A stretch of DNA of 64,000 nt from Salipiger sp. CCB-MM3 (GTDB lineage Bacteria > Pseudomonadota > Alphaproteobacteria > Rhodobacterales > Rhodobacteraceae): the NCBI RefSeq assembly GCF_001687105.1, contig NZ_CP014595.1:248001-312000 (forward strand). The letters are read 5' to 3'. This document shows, piece by piece, positions 29,140-40,021 of the stretch. The stretch's first letter is position 1; each line of letters starts with the position of its first letter. The position numbers and the translations under genes were made by a program. The notes under the pieces are model-generated. The model did no database searches. It was given only the letters and a program-made list of their open reading frames with translations, and was not told the origin of the DNA.

Positions 29140-29841
29140 ATGCTGACCAAGAAACAGCTCGATCTGCTGGATTTCATCAACACGCGCGTCGCCCGCGACG
29201 GCGTCCCCCCAAGTTTCGACGAAATGAAAGAGGCGCTCGATCTGCGGTCGAAATCCGGCATCCACCGGCTGATCACCGCATTGGAAGAGCGCGGCTTCAT
29301 TCGCCGCCTTGCCCACCGCGCCCGCGCGATCGAGATCGTCAAACTGCCCGACAGCCTCGCCGGGCGGCCCAGCGGCTTTGTCCCCCATGTGATCGAAGGC
29401 GATCGTGGCGCGCCTGCGGCGAATAACGCGGTGGCCGAGGCGCTGGAAAGCGTCGGCGCCATGGAACTGCCCCTGATGGGCCGCATCGCCGCCGGTGTTC
29501 CCATCGAATCGATCTCGGATGTCCCGCCGAATGTGGCCGTGCCCAGTGCAATGCTCGCCAGCAGCGGCCGCCACTACGCGCTGGAAGTCAAAGGCGACTC
29601 GATGATCGAAGCCGGGATCAACGATGGCGACGTGGTGATCATCCGCGAAACCTCATCCGCCGAAAACGGCCAGATCGTCGTGGCGCAGGTGGAGGGTTAT
29701 GAATCCACGCTCAAGCGGTTCCGCCGCAAGGGCAGCAGCATCGTCCTCGAAGCCGCCAACCCGGCGTTTGAGCCGCGCGTGCTGCCCGCGGGATCGGTTT
29801 CCGTGCAGGGGCGTCTTGTCGGGCTCATCCGCTCCTATTGA
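29140..29841 (+). CDS. lexA: SOS response repressor LexA
   Basis: 233 residues. The N-terminal winged helix (1-70) includes [11 protein letters not shown], the alphaproteobacterial form of the recognition helix. The C-terminal S24 self-cleavage domain has the cleavage bond A118-G119, the nucleophile S154 in GDSM and the general base K192 in STLKRF. RecA-stimulated self-cleavage lifts SOS repression. A LexA box sits on its own promoter. Its last seven bases overlap the end of comEC on the other strand. Confidence 0.98.
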   Translation: MLTKKQLDLLDFINTRVARDGVPPSFDEMKEALDLRSKSGIHRLITALEERGFIRRLAHRARAIEIVKLPDSLAGRPSGFVPHVIEGDRGAPAANNAVAEALESVGAMELPLMGRIAAGVPIESISDVPPNVAVPSAMLASSGRHYALEVKGDSMIEAGINDGDVVIIRETSSAENGQIVVAQVEGYESTLKRFRRKGSSIVLEAANPAFEPRVLPAGSVSVQGRLVGLIRSY

Positions 29842-31916
29842 TCGCGGCGCACCGCTGGGCTCTGCCACAGGCGGGCACTGGGGCCTTTGGCCGCCTCAAT
29901 CCTGATGCCGTCCGGAGCCTCGTATAGCGCCACCGCGCCAGTCACCTGCAGGCCCACGGGATCGAAAACCATGCACCCCTCTCGGCGCAGCATGGGCGCG
30001 CTCGAGACGAGGATTGTTGCACCTGCGCAGCCTGTCACCTTCTGCGCTTCGCGCGCGCCGATCACATGCACGATCTGCTGATCCGCCGTTGCGGCGCGGC
30101 GCAGTTTGCTCTCGCTGACCGGCCAGAGCGCCGCAGCGGCGGGCTGCCCTCCAGCCTGTCCGTCATTCTCGAGCCAGCTTTCGGCGACAAAGCCGCTGCC
30201 GACATTGCGTGACAGAGCGCGCCCTTCCTCGGTCATCAGACCAACGAGGCGTCCCGTCTCGGAGATCAGCAGCAGGGGCCGCACGGTTTCCATCCAGAGG
30301 AAGGCCCCCGCAAGCACCGGCACCGCGCCCATCCAGCGACCGCGTCCCTGCCAGAGCAAGACCAGCAACCCGCCGCCAATCAGCAGCGGAAGCACCGCCG
30401 GCGCCGGTGCCACCACCGGGACCACGGCCCCTTGCAGCGCGGAGACGCGCTCGGCGACGGTTAGGATCCAGCGCAGCGCCAGCGCCATGCCCTGCAGCGC
30501 CAGCGCATCGAGCCCAAACGGCAGGAGCAGCGCAGACAGCACCGCCATGGGCACCGCCACCAGCCCCATGGCCGGGACAGCGAGCAGGTTCGCCAGCAGA
30601 CCGTAGCGCGAGAGGATGTTGAAATGCGCCATGGAAAAGGGCACCGTCGCCAGCGAGGCGGTCGCCGAGGAAAGCAGCAGCGTGACGAGCGGGCGGGCGA
30701 CAGGTGCGAGGCGCATCAGCCGCCCCGAGCCCGCGCTTTCGAACACCCGGACGAGGGCGGTCGTGGCGGCAAAAGACATCTGAAAGCCCGGGCCAAGCAG
30801 TGCTTCGGGCCGCAAGGTCAGCACGATCAGCGCCGCAAGGGCCACCGCGCGCAGCGACAGCGCCCGTAAGTCCGCCAGCACCGCGCCGAGCATGACCGCC
30901 ACCATGATGAAGGCGCGCTGCGTGGCCACATTGCCGCCCGAGAGCGCCATATAGGCGGCGGCGGCCAACAATGCGCCCACCGCCGCGATCTTTTTGCCCG
31001 GCCAATGGTGACGCGAGCGCCGCGGCAGCAGCAGCGCGATCCGCAGTGCCGCAAAGACGAACCCCGCGAGAAGGCCCATGTGCAAGCCGGAGATCGCCAG
31101 AAGATGCGCGAGATTGCTGTGCCGCAGCGCCTCCAGCGTTTCCTGCCCCATCGCGCTGCGGTCGCCGGTCATCAGCGCCGCCGCAAAGGCACCGATCTCG
31201 CCGGGCAATTGCGCCTGCACATGGCGTGACAAAGCCATGCGGGTGCGAAAGAGATATTGCCCTCCCTCCGGCGGCGCGAGCAAAAGCACCGGCGTGCGCG
31301 TGTAGCCGACCCCGCCGAGTTCCTGAAACCAAGCGTGTCGCCGAAAGTCGAAGCCGCCCGGCTCGACGGGGTCACCGGGCGGCAGGAGATGGCCGGTAAG
31401 CATGACCCGTTGACCCGGCGCGGGCTGCAGCACACGCGCCTGAACATCGGGATCACCATGCAGCGCGATGCGCACGCGGCGCGGCTGGTGGTCAGCAGGC
31501 AGGCCCTGCAGGCGCAGATCGTCGAGCGTCAGCCGCAGCGCATCCGATCTTGCGCGGTCAATCTGCACCACGCGCCCTTCGATCGGTCCGTAGTAGCGCC
31601 CGGCAAGCTGCGGCGCGGCGACCAGATGCGCCCGCCCCCCGGCGACCGCCAGACCGAGCAGCACGAGCCCAAAGACAAGCGGCAGCACCGACTGATCAGA
31701 GGCCATACGCAGGCAAAAGAGAAGCAGCCCGCCGCCCATGAGGGCACTGAAAAGAAGCGCCTCCGGCACCGGCTCGTACGGCAGCGCGAAATAGAGCGCG
31801 ATGCCGAGGCCAAAGCAGACCGGCACCCAAGGGAAGAGATGACCGCGCTGGCGGCGCAGCGCGCTGAGGCCCCAGCCTGCCGGCACGCCAAGCAGACGGC
31901 TGATCCGCGCCCCCAT
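29835..31916 (-). CDS. comEC: ComEC/Rec2-related competence membrane protein
   Basis: 693 residues. An N-terminal DUF4131-type region with membrane helices is followed by the ComEC core, with the signature [16 protein letters not shown] (about 270-285) and many further helices. Some ComEC proteins carry a C-terminal metallo-beta-lactamase domain; here the last 170 residues show no HxHxDH motif, as in many alphaproteobacterial forms. It should form the channel for single-stranded DNA entry. It overlaps lexA by seven bases tail to tail and is divergent from gltX. Confidence 0.9.
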   Translation of the reverse strand: MGARISRLLGVPAGWGLSALRRQRGHLFPWVPVCFGLGIALYFALPYEPVPEALLFSALMGGGLLLFCLRMASDQSVLPLVFGLVLLGLAVAGGRAHLVAAPQLAGRYYGPIEGRVVQIDRARSDALRLTLDDLRLQGLPADHQPRRVRIALHGDPDVQARVLQPAPGQRVMLTGHLLPPGDPVEPGGFDFRRHAWFQELGGVGYTRTPVLLLAPPEGGQYLFRTRMALSRHVQAQLPGEIGAFAAALMTGDRSAMGQETLEALRHSNLAHLLAISGLHMGLLAGFVFAALRIALLLPRRSRHHWPGKKIAAVGALLAAAAYMALSGGNVATQRAFIMVAVMLGAVLADLRALSLRAVALAALIVLTLRPEALLGPGFQMSFAATTALVRVFESAGSGRLMRLAPVARPLVTLLLSSATASLATVPFSMAHFNILSRYGLLANLLAVPAMGLVAVPMAVLSALLLPFGLDALALQGMALALRWILTVAERVSALQGAVVPVVAPAPAVLPLLIGGGLLVLLWQGRGRWMGAVPVLAGAFLWMETVRPLLLISETGRLVGLMTEEGRALSRNVGSGFVAESWLENDGQAGGQPAAAALWPVSESKLRRAATADQQIVHVIGAREAQKVTGCAGATILVSSAPMLRREGCMVFDPVGLQVTGAVALYEAPDGIRIEAAKGPSARLWQSPAVRRDQ

Positions 31917-31993
31917 GCTTGCCCCCGCCCCCTGTGCTGTTTAAGGAACCTGCAAATCCTAGGCTCACCACGATTACCGCGAGGTTAATGACC

Positions 31994-33412
31994 ATGACGA
32001 ACACCCAGGCGGTCGTCACCCGTTTCGCCCCTTCCCCCACCGGCTTTCTGCACATCGGCGGCGCCCGCACCGCGCTGTTCAACTGGCTCTATGCCCGTGG
32101 CCGTGGCGGCAAATTCCTGCTCCGCATCGAGGACACCGACCGCGCCCGCTCGACCCCCGAGGCGACGGCGGCGATCCTCAAGGGGCTCGACTGGCTCGGC
32201 CTCGACCATGACGGCGAGGTGATCAGCCAGTTCGAGCGCGCCGAGCGCCACGCCGAGGTCGCCCGCGAGCTTCTCGCCAAGGGCGCGGCCTATAAGTGCT
32301 TCTCCACACAGGAGGAAATCACCGCATTTCGGGAAAAGGCGAAAGAGGAAGGCCGCTCCACGCTGTTCCGCTCGCCCTGGCGCGACGCCGATCCGGCAAC
32401 CCACCCCGACGCCCCCTATGTGATCCGCCTGCGCACCCCCGAAGAGGGCGAGACGGTGATCAAGGACGAGGTGCAGGGCGAGGTGCGCATCGGCAACGCC
32501 CAGCTTGACGACATGATCCTACTGCGCTCCGACGGCACGCCGGTTTACATGCTGGCGGTGGTGGTCGATGATTTCGACATGGGCGTGACCCATGTGGTCC
32601 GCGGCGACGACCACCTCAACAATGCAGCGCGCCAAATGGGCATCTACACCGCCATGGGCTGGCCGGTCCCGGTCTATGCGCATATCCCGCTGATCCACGG
32701 CCCCGACGGCAAGAAGCTGTCGAAGCGCCACGGGGCGCTTGGCGTCGATGAGTACCAGAAGATGGGCTACCCCTCGGCGGGCATGCGCAACTACCTCGCG
32801 CGCCTCGGCTGGAGCCACGGCGATGACGAGTTCTTTACCGATGCCCAGGCAAAAGAGTGGTTCGACCTGTCTGGAATCGGCAAATCCCCGGCCCGTCTGG
32901 ACTTCAAGAAACTCGAGAACATCTGCGGCCAGCACATCGCGGCCGGGGACGATGCCGCACTGCTGCAAGAAATCGAGGCGTATCTTGCTGCAGCCGAGCT
33001 TCCGGCGCTGACAGCGGCGCAAAAGGACGGGATGACGCGGGGTATGTATTGCCTGAAGGACCGGGCCAAAACCTTCCCGGAACTCCTTGAAAAGGCTCAG
33101 TTCATTCTGACAGAGACGCCGATTGTCCCGGATGAGAAGGCACAGAAAAACCTCGATCCTGTATCCCGTGGTATACTGGCTGCGTTGACGCCGCACCTGC
33201 AAAGTGCTAGCTGGTCGCGAGAAGAGCTCGAGGGGGTAACGGCGCGTTTCGCCGAGGAACACGACACCAAGTTCGGCAAGCTTGCGGGCCCGCTGCGTGC
33301 GGCCCTTGCTGGCCGGGCCGTCACCCCTAGCGTGTTCGATATGATGCTGGTGCTCGGCCGCGAGGAGTCGCTCCTCCGGCTCGAACAGGCAGCGGCCTCC
33401 GAGGTGGCGTAA
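31994..33412 (+). CDS. gltX: Glutamate--tRNA ligase
   Basis: Class I aminoacyl-tRNA synthetase, 472 residues. The HIGH-type motif [12 protein letters not shown] spans 13-24 and KKLSKR is at 240-245. LLRIEDTD and the GDDHLNN block complete the glutamyl-type catalytic core. GAGG at 31981-31984 is nine bases before ATG 31994 and only three before ATG 31988, so I prefer 31994. gltA follows after 94 bases. Confidence 0.96.
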   Translation: MTNTQAVVTRFAPSPTGFLHIGGARTALFNWLYARGRGGKFLLRIEDTDRARSTPEATAAILKGLDWLGLDHDGEVISQFERAERHAEVARELLAKGAAYKCFSTQEEITAFREKAKEEGRSTLFRSPWRDADPATHPDAPYVIRLRTPEEGETVIKDEVQGEVRIGNAQLDDMILLRSDGTPVYMLAVVVDDFDMGVTHVVRGDDHLNNAARQMGIYTAMGWPVPVYAHIPLIHGPDGKKLSKRHGALGVDEYQKMGYPSAGMRNYLARLGWSHGDDEFFTDAQAKEWFDLSGIGKSPARLDFKKLENICGQHIAAGDDAALLQEIEAYLAAAELPALTAAQKDGMTRGMYCLKDRAKTFPELLEKAQFILTETPIVPDEKAQKNLDPVSRGILAALTPHLQSASWSREELEGVTARFAEEHDTKFGKLAGPLRAALAGRAVTPSVFDMMLVLGREESLLRLEQAAASEVA

Positions 33413-33506
33413 CGGCAAGTACCGACCCACTCCGGGCCATGTGACAGATACCGACCGGGCGCGCCCGCCGCGCCTGGCCTTTTCCAGATGAAGGGATAAA
33501 GCAAGC

Positions 33507-34802
33507 ATGGCTGACACAGCGAAAAGCGCGAAACTGACCATTGGCGAGCAGAGCTACGATCTTCCGATCTACTCCCCGACCGCCGGCCCCGATGTGGTCG
33601 ACATCCGCAAGCTCTACGCGCAGGCCGGGGTATTCACTTACGACCCGGGCTTCACCTCCACCGCGAGCTGCGACAGCACCATCACCTTCATCGACGGCGA
33701 CGAAGGCGTTCTGCTGCACCGTGGCTACCCGATCGACCAACTGGCCGGTAAGTCGCATTACCTCGAAGTGTGCTACCTGCTGCTCTACGGCGAGCTGCCG
33801 ACCGCGGCAGAGCTCGAGCTGTTCGAGAACACGATCACCCGTCACACGATGATCCATGAGCAGATGCACAACTTCTTCCGCGGCTTCCGCCGCGACGCGC
33901 ATCCCATGGCAACCATGGTGGGTGTGGTCGGCGCCATGTCGGCCTTCTACCACGACTCGACGGATATCTCGGACCCGCGTCAGCGCGAGATCGCCTCGCA
34001 CCGCCTGATCGCCAAGATGCCGACCATCGCCGCGATGGCCTATAAGTACTCGATCGGCCAGCCCTTCGTGTACCCGCGCAACGATCTGACCTACGCAGAG
34101 AACTTCCTGCACATGTGCTTCTCGGTGCCCGCCGAGAAATACGAGGTCGACCCGATCCTCGCGCGCGCCATGGACCGCATCTTCACGCTGCACGCCGATC
34201 ACGAGCAGAACGCCTCGACCTCGACCGTGCGACTGGCCTCCTCTTCGGGCGCCAACCCCTTCGCCTGTATCGCGGCTGGCATCGCCTGCCTCTGGGGCCC
34301 GGCCCACGGCGGCGCCAACCAGGCCTGCCTCGAGATGCTCAAAGAGATCGGCTCGGTCGACAAGATCCCCGAGTTCATCGCCCGCGCCAAGGACAAGAAC
34401 GACCCGTTCCGCCTGATGGGCTTCGGGCACCGCGTCTACAAGAACCGCGACCCGCGCGCGACGGTGATGAAGCAATCCGCCGACGAGGTGCTGGATCTCA
34501 TGGGTGTCGAGAACAACCCGATCCTGCAGGTCGCCAAGGAACTGGAAAAGCAGGCGCTCGAGGATGATTACTTCATCGAGAAGAAGCTGTTCCCGAACGT
34601 CGACTTCTACTCGGGCATCATTCTCGAGGCGATGGGCTTCCCGACCTCCATGTTCACCCCGATCTTCGCGCTGTCGCGCACCGTCGGCTGGGTGTCGCAG
34701 TGGAAAGAACAGCTCGCCGATCCGCAGCACAAGATCGGCCGCCCGCGCCAGCTCTACCGTGGCTCGGTGACGCGCGACTACACCGACATCGAAAGCCGCT
34801 GA
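33507..34802 (+). CDS. gltA: Citrate synthase (type II, hexameric)
   Basis: Condenses oxaloacetate and acetyl-CoA to open the TCA cycle. 431 residues, normal for Gram-negative type II enzymes. Conserved catalytic blocks are GPAHGGANQ (His), [15 protein letters not shown] (His and Arg) and [12 protein letters not shown] (Asp within NVDFYSG). An N-terminal region of about 60 residues holds the Cys-poor regulatory domain. A strong terminator follows at 34821. Confidence 0.97.
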   Translation: MADTAKSAKLTIGEQSYDLPIYSPTAGPDVVDIRKLYAQAGVFTYDPGFTSTASCDSTITFIDGDEGVLLHRGYPIDQLAGKSHYLEVCYLLLYGELPTAAELELFENTITRHTMIHEQMHNFFRGFRRDAHPMATMVGVVGAMSAFYHDSTDISDPRQREIASHRLIAKMPTIAAMAYKYSIGQPFVYPRNDLTYAENFLHMCFSVPAEKYEVDPILARAMDRIFTLHADHEQNASTSTVRLASSSGANPFACIAAGIACLWGPAHGGANQACLEMLKEIGSVDKIPEFIARAKDKNDPFRLMGFGHRVYKNRDPRATVMKQSADEVLDLMGVENNPILQVAKELEKQALEDDYFIEKKLFPNVDFYSGIILEAMGFPTSMFTPIFALSRTVGWVSQWKEQLADPQHKIGRPRQLYRGSVTRDYTDIESR

Positions 34803-34820
34803 ACGCAGCTTTTGTGACAG

Positions 34821-34848
34821 GAAAGGCCCCGCAGATGCGGGGCCTTTC
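34821..34848 (+). terminator. gltA terminator
   Basis: A perfect 12-bp stem (34821-34832 with 34837-34848) with an AGAT loop; the right arm ends CCTTTC. It lies 19 bases after the gltA stop. Confidence 0.85.
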
Positions 34849-34903
34849 GCTGTCCGGGCCATTACTTTTAGGGCTAAAGCGCGTCTTCAGCGCCGCCCCC
34901 CTG

Positions 34904-34930
34904 CTTCTTCTCTTTAAAAATACGCAGATC
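34904..34930 (-). repeat. Dispersed intergenic motif, copy 1
   Basis: This 27-base segment, which reads GCGTATTTTTAAAGAGAAG within the minus strand, matches 58809-58835 at 24 of 27 positions. It lies 17 bases after the stop of the enoyl-CoA hydratase gene, in that gene's sense orientation. Confidence 0.6.
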
Positions 34931-34946
34931 CGGCGCCAGCCACGCG

Positions 34947-35723
34947 TCACCGCCCCTCGAATTTCGCCGCGCGCTTCTCATGGAACGCCACCACGCCCTC
35001 CTTGAAGTCCCGCGTCATGCCGCATTCGCCCTGCAATTGCGCCTCCAGCACCAATTGGCTGCCGAGGTCCTGCTCGAAGGCCCCACGGATGGCGCGTTTG
35101 ATGCGCGCGTAGGCCTCGGACGGGCCCTGCGCCAGATGCGCCGCGCGGGCCTTCCAGATCGCCTCGAACTCCGCGTCCGGCACCGCCTCCCAGATCATCC
35201 CCCAGCGCTCGGCCTGCGCCGCGCTGATGCGGTCGGCAAAGAGCGCGGCGCCCATAGCCTTGGCCAGCCCCATCTGCCTTGGCAGCAGCCAAGTGCCGCC
35301 CGCGTCGGGTATCAGGCCGATGCGGGTGAAGGCCTGCATGAAAAAGGCGCTCTCGGCGGCGATCACCACATCGGCGGCCAGCGCGAGATTCGCCCCGGCC
35401 CCCGCGGCAGCGCCGTTCACCGCCGCGATGGTCGGGCGCGGGCATTCGGTGATGGCGGTCAGCATCGGCATATATTCGTCGCGCAGCACGCGCTCGAGGT
35501 CGATATTGGCGGCGGTCTCGCGGTCGCCCAGATCCTGGCCCGAACAGAACGCCCGTCCCTCGCCGGTCAGCACCACCACACGCGCCTCTTTGCCGCCCGC
35601 TTGGATGGCATGGGTCAGCTCGGCCCGCATCGGCGCCGAAAGCGCGTTCATCACCTCGGGCCGCGCGAGGGTGATCTGCGCCACGTCGTCAATGACCTCA
35701 TAGCGGATGGTGTCGTAATTCAT
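34947..35723 (-). CDS. Enoyl-CoA hydratase/isomerase family protein, PaaG-like
   Basis: 258 residues of the crotonase fold. GRAFCSGQDL (about 56-65) and NGAAAGAGANLALAAD (about 104-119) form the oxyanion-hole region; the segment FTRIGLIPDAGGTWLLPR holds the Asp used by PaaG-type isomerases. AGGAG precedes ATG 35723; the longer frame up to 36035 overlaps the next gene. No other phenylacetate genes are nearby, so it may equally serve fatty acid degradation. Confidence 0.88.
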   Translation of the reverse strand: MNYDTIRYEVIDDVAQITLARPEVMNALSAPMRAELTHAIQAGGKEARVVVLTGEGRAFCSGQDLGDRETAANIDLERVLRDEYMPMLTAITECPRPTIAAVNGAAAGAGANLALAADVVIAAESAFFMQAFTRIGLIPDAGGTWLLPRQMGLAKAMGAALFADRISAAQAERWGMIWEAVPDAEFEAIWKARAAHLAQGPSEAYARIKRAIRGAFEQDLGSQLVLEAQLQGECGMTRDFKEGVVAFHEKRAAKFEGR

Positions 35724-35803
35724 GCTGCTCCTCCAGACATCGGCCCGCGTTGGGCCTGCGCGCGCGAAGAGTGCCCGCGCGCGCCGCCGATGCCAAGCCC
35801 AGC

Positions 35804-36313
35804 TCAGAGCTTTTGCAGCGCCGCGATCAGCGCCAGCGCCTCGGGGCTGGGGCGGTGCTCGATGCGGCTGTAGCGCGCGCCATCGCAGGTGCGTGTCAGC
35901 ATGCGGTTCTCCACCATGCTGCGCCTGATCTGCGCGGCATCGCGAAAGGCGCAGTGTAGGTCGATGCGGGCGCTGATCTCGCGTTCGTTGAACACCTGCC
36001 GGGGCGGGATCCGGGCCCAGATCGACGCGAGGCACAGCGCCTGCATCGCAGTCCGCCCGGGAAAGCGCAGCAACCGCCCGTGCTCGTCGAAATGGCGTAG
36101 GGCGCGCGCCACCTGCTTGGGGTCGGCCTTCGGCTTTGGCTCAGCCTGCGCGCGCAGCTGCTGATAATTGCGATAGCCCGCGGCCCTAGCGATCAGCCCC
36201 AGCATCTGCTGATGCGAGGGCGGCGCGTCGAGGCTCGCGCGCAGGGCGCGGGCAAAGCCCGACAGATCGTCAATGGCAAGCGGGATGGTCTCACGGCGCG
36301 AAAACGTGCTCAT
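35804..36313 (-). CDS. DUF2087 domain-containing protein
   Basis: 169 residues. The second half (about 90-160) has the DUF2087 pattern: HGRLLRFPGRTAMQALCLASI, then VFNEREISARI and a final MLTRTCDGARYSRI block. The N-terminal part (LSGFARALRASLDAPPSHQQ) is a short helical segment of the type found in predicted DNA-binding proteins. DUF2087 is thought to be regulatory, but nothing is proven. GGAGG lies before ATG 36313. Confidence 0.8.
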   Translation of the reverse strand: MSTFSRRETIPLAIDDLSGFARALRASLDAPPSHQQMLGLIARAAGYRNYQQLRAQAEPKPKADPKQVARALRHFDEHGRLLRFPGRTAMQALCLASIWARIPPRQVFNEREISARIDLHCAFRDAAQIRRSMVENRMLTRTCDGARYSRIEHRPSPEALALIAALQKL

Positions 36314-36494
36314 CGGATCCTCCAGATCCTCCGGCGCTGCTGCCCGACCCCTTGCGGAGCTGGAGTTCCGCCCTTGTCCGTCAGGCATCGCCGGGCTGTC
36401 CGGAGATCACTGAAAGCGACAGAGCAGGTTCAGCGTACCTGCGTGCTGCAGGCGGCGGAGACTGGGTGAACTGCCGACCCTGCCCGCGACGCTA

Positions 36495-36992
36495 TCAGGA
36501 GGAGCCGCCCTCGTCCAGAATCCGCTTCAGCCGCGCCTCTTCCTCGGGGGTGAGCCCCGCCTCGGTGCTGGCCTCGGCCCGAGAGCGGCCACGTAGGTAG
36601 ACCGCCGCAAGCAGCAGCGCCAGCACAAAAAGGATCGGCCCAGCGGCCCAGAGCAGCCAGTTCCACCCGCGCGTGGTGGGCTGCAGCAGCACAAACTCGC
36701 CGTAGCGGTCGACGAGATAGGCCACGGCCTCTTCGTCGCTGTCGCCCGCCACCAGCCGCTCGCGCACCAGAAGCCGCAGGTCGCGGGCAAGCGCGGCGTT
36801 GGAATCGTCGATGTTCTCGTTCTGGCAGACAAGGCAGCGCAGGTGCTTGGAAAGCTCGCGCGCCCGCGCCTCCAGCGCCGGATCGTCGAGCATCTCATCG
36901 GGCTGCACCGCCAGCGCCGGGGCGGCGGGCACCAGCGGCAGCGCCAGAAGCAGCAGCATCAGGGCCATGCGAAGCAGGTGAAGCGGCTTCAT
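36495..36992 (-). CDS. ccmH: Cytochrome c biogenesis protein CcmH
   Basis: 165 residues. Signal peptide or membrane anchor at 1-28, then the reductant motif LRCLVCQNENI with C53 and C56 facing the periplasm, and a second membrane helix at about 110-133. It helps reduce apocytochrome c thiols before heme attachment by CcmF. It follows ccmF on the same transcript; the start overlaps the ccmF stop by four bases. Confidence 0.95.
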   Translation of the reverse strand: MKPLHLLRMALMLLLLALPLVPAAPALAVQPDEMLDDPALEARARELSKHLRCLVCQNENIDDSNAALARDLRLLVRERLVAGDSDEEAVAYLVDRYGEFVLLQPTTRGWNWLLWAAGPILFVLALLLAAVYLRGRSRAEASTEAGLTPEEEARLKRILDEGGSS

Positions 36993-38956
36993 TCTGCGGG
37001 CACTCCCTGCGCCGGGCGGCTCTTGCGCGCGCCTGCGGCGACGCGGAAGCGCCGGTCCGACAGGCTCAGCGCGCCGCCAAGCGCCATAAGGATGGCGCCG
37101 CCCCAGATCCAGTTGGCCAGCGGCTTGATATAGACCCGCATGGTCCAGCCGCCGCCCGCCTGCGCATCGCCCAGCACAACGTAGACGTCGCGCAGGACAC
37201 CGCCGTCGATCGCCGCCTCGGTGGTGGGCATCTTGGCGACCGGGTAGTTGCGCTTTTCCGGATAGAGATGCGCGATCTCTTCGCCGTTCTTACGCAGCGA
37301 GACCTCGCCCATGTCCGAGAAATAGTTCGGCCCCTGCACCCGCTGCACGTCGAGCAGTTCAAGCTCATAGGCGCCAACGGTGAAGGGCTGGTTCACCTGC
37401 GCGACGCGGATGTCTTCCTCCTGCCACGCCATCAGACCCGCGATGCCGAGCATGGTGATGCCAAGCCCGCCATGTGCCACCGCCTTGCCCCAGTCGGCGC
37501 GCGGCAGACGCTTCAGGCGGCTCCAGTCGCGGCTGCGACCGATGCGCGAGATCAGATCGGTAATCGCCCCCGCCACCAGCCATGTGCCAAGAAAGACGCC
37601 AATCGGCCCCATCAGGCTGCGCCCGGTCTGCATCGCCCAGGCAAGGCCTGCCAGAGCAATGGCAAGGATCAGCGCGGGCACCAGTTGGCGGAGCGCGCGG
37701 CCGATCTTGCCGCGTTTCCAGCTCAGCAGACTGCCGATTGGCAGCACGAGGCCGAGCAGGATCATGAAGGGCGTGAAGGCCATGTTGAAGAAGGGCGCCC
37801 CGACCGACAGCTTGCGCCCGAACAGCATTTCGGCGACCAGCGGCCAGAGCGTGCCGGTGAAGACCACAAAGCAGGCGACCGCCAGCAGGATGTTGTTGAC
37901 CACCAGCGCCGACTCGCGGCTGACGATGCCGAAAACGCCCTTGGCCTGCATGATGCCCGCCCGCGCCGCGTAGAGCGTCAGCGCGCCGCCGGTGAAGAAC
38001 ACCAGAATGCCAAGGATGAAGACGCCGCGCTGCGGGTCGGTCGCGAAGGCGTGGACCGAGGTCAGCACGCCCGAGCGCACGATGAAAGTGCCGATCAGCG
38101 AGAAGCCGAAGGCGAGGATGGCCAGAAGGATGGTCCAGCTTTTCAGCGCCTCGCGCTTTTCGACCACGATGGCCGAGTGCAGCAGCGCTGCGGCCAGAAG
38201 CCACGGCATGAAAGAGGCGTTCTCGACCGGGTCCCAGAACCAGAAGCCGCCCCAGCCAAGCTCGTAATAGGCCCACCAGGAGCCAAGCGCGATGCCGATG
38301 GTCAGGAAGAGCCAGCTCAGCAGCGTCCAGGGGCGCACCCAGCGGCCCCAAGCGGCATCAACCCTGCCCTCGATCAGCGCGGCGACCGCGAAGCTGAAGC
38401 AGATCGAAAGGCCTACATAGCCGAGGTAGAGGAACGGCGGATGGAAGGCGAGCCCCGGGTCCTGCAGCAGCGGGTTCAGGTCCTGCCCGTCAAAGGGCGG
38501 CACCGCGAGGCGCAGAAACGGGTTCGAGGTGAAGAGGATGAAGGCGAAAAAGGCCACGCCCACAGCTGCTTGCACCGACAGCACCCGCGCGCGCAGCGTC
38601 GGCGGCAGGTTGCCCCCGAACCACGCCGCCATCGCGCCAAACAGCGACAGGATCAGCACCCACAGGAGCATCGAGCCCTCGTGGTTCCCCCAGACGCCAG
38701 AGATCTTGTAGATCAGCGGCTTGGCGGAATGCGAGTTCAGCACCACCAGCCGCAGCGAGAAATCGGAGGTGATGAAGGCATGCATGAGGGCACCGAAGGA
38801 CAGTGCCACCAACAGGAATTGCGCCGTGGCGGCGGGCTCGGCGACGGCCATCCAGCCGGGCCATCGCTTGTGCGCTCCGATCATCGGTACCACCGCCTGC
38901 ACGCAGGCGACGAAGAAAGCGAGGATGAGCGCGAAATGTCCGAATTCGGTGATCAT
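36989..38956 (-). CDS. ccmF: Cytochrome c heme lyase subunit CcmF
   Basis: 655 residues with about 15 membrane helices. The periplasmic heme-handling WWD region is clear: GWGGFWFWDPVENASFMPW (about 232-250). It works with CcmH to attach heme to apocytochrome c. ATG 38956 (MITEFGHFALIL) is the usual family start, rather than 38977. The remaining ccm genes are not in this window. Confidence 0.96.
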   Translation of the reverse strand: MITEFGHFALILAFFVACVQAVVPMIGAHKRWPGWMAVAEPAATAQFLLVALSFGALMHAFITSDFSLRLVVLNSHSAKPLIYKISGVWGNHEGSMLLWVLILSLFGAMAAWFGGNLPPTLRARVLSVQAAVGVAFFAFILFTSNPFLRLAVPPFDGQDLNPLLQDPGLAFHPPFLYLGYVGLSICFSFAVAALIEGRVDAAWGRWVRPWTLLSWLFLTIGIALGSWWAYYELGWGGFWFWDPVENASFMPWLLAAALLHSAIVVEKREALKSWTILLAILAFGFSLIGTFIVRSGVLTSVHAFATDPQRGVFILGILVFFTGGALTLYAARAGIMQAKGVFGIVSRESALVVNNILLAVACFVVFTGTLWPLVAEMLFGRKLSVGAPFFNMAFTPFMILLGLVLPIGSLLSWKRGKIGRALRQLVPALILAIALAGLAWAMQTGRSLMGPIGVFLGTWLVAGAITDLISRIGRSRDWSRLKRLPRADWGKAVAHGGLGITMLGIAGLMAWQEEDIRVAQVNQPFTVGAYELELLDVQRVQGPNYFSDMGEVSLRKNGEEIAHLYPEKRNYPVAKMPTTEAAIDGGVLRDVYVVLGDAQAGGGWTMRVYIKPLANWIWGGAILMALGGALSLSDRRFRVAAGARKSRPAQGVPAE

Positions 38957-39061
38957 GATCCCGCTTATAGGGCGCAAGACAACGCCCGGCCAACGGAAAT
39001 CGCGGGCCGGGCGGGATCACAATGTCGCAATTGACGCAGCGGGACGGGCGCGGCGCGCGCC

Positions 39062-39610
39062 TCAGTCCATGCGGCGCAGGTAGGTCCAGGTCGGCACCGC
39101 GGAGTTGCGGGCCACCGAGAAAGCCTCTGCGTCGCCAATATATTCAAAGCCGCAGTTCACCAGCACGCGCGCCGAGGCGGCGTTGTCCTGAAACACCGAG
39201 GCGAACATCGTGGAGCTGCCAAACGGGTTGGCCTGCACCAGCGCGCGCACCGCTTCCGAAGCGTGGCCGGTGTTCCAGAACGGCGGCGCGACCCAATAGC
39301 CGATCTCGGCCTGATTGCCGTCGAGACGTTCAAGCGAGATGAGCCCCATGACCTCGGCACCGCCATGCGCTTCGCCGTCCATCGCCCAGACATCCTCTTC
39401 GCGCTTGGGATCGGTCGCGCGCGCGATGAAGGCCTCGGTCGCGCCCGGCGGCAGCGGGTGCGGAATCGAGGTGGTCATACGCGCGAGGCGCAGATCGCCG
39501 GTGTAATGCGCAATCATCCCGGCGTCCGACTTTCGCAGCGGCCGCAGCAGGAAACGGGGTGTCTCGATGACCGGCTGTGCGGTCAGCTGGTCCTCTTGGG
39601 CCAGGCTCAT
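39062..39610 (-). CDS. GNAT family acetyltransferase, RimJ/RimL-like
   Basis: 182 residues. ETPRFLLRPLRKSD near the N-terminus, IGYWVAPPFWNTGHASEA (acetyl-CoA-binding region) and FVNCGFEY-like NCGFEYIGDAEA near the C-terminus fit the RimJ/RimL branch. The likely reaction is N-terminal acetylation of a protein, possibly ribosomal given the adjacent rpmA-rplU, but that is a guess. AGGAGA precedes ATG 39610. Confidence 0.87.
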   Translation of the reverse strand: MSLAQEDQLTAQPVIETPRFLLRPLRKSDAGMIAHYTGDLRLARMTTSIPHPLPPGATEAFIARATDPKREEDVWAMDGEAHGGAEVMGLISLERLDGNQAEIGYWVAPPFWNTGHASEAVRALVQANPFGSSTMFASVFQDNAASARVLVNCGFEYIGDAEAFSVARNSAVPTWTYLRRMD

Positions 39611-39676
39611 CGTCTTTCTCCTCTTGTGCGCGAGGGATCGCCTCACGGGCCGTTTCGTCTCCCCCCGAAACGGAAG

Positions 39677-39704
39677 AGGGGGACCGGCCCGTGCCGATCC
39701 CCCT
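39677..39704 (-). terminator. Probable terminator after rpmA
   Basis: Arms 39677-39688 and 39693-39704 pair over 12 positions with one mismatch and a 4-base loop. It sits just past the rpmA stop on the minus strand. There is only a weak T run after it. Confidence 0.5.
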
Positions 39705-39728
39705 GCAAGATGTCGATCTTGGATCGGC

Positions 39729-39998
<270 letters not shown>

Positions 39999-40021
39999 GG
40001 GTTGGTCTCCTTAAATCTCTA

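Noticed and set aside
29835..30400. Metallo-beta-lactamase domain at the ComEC C-terminus
   Set aside because: The HxHxDH motif and later histidines are missing; the C-terminal region looks unrelated.
36036..39061. Whole ccm operon
   Set aside because: Only ccmH and ccmF are present; ccmA-E/G genes are not in the neighbourhood, so only these two were annotated.
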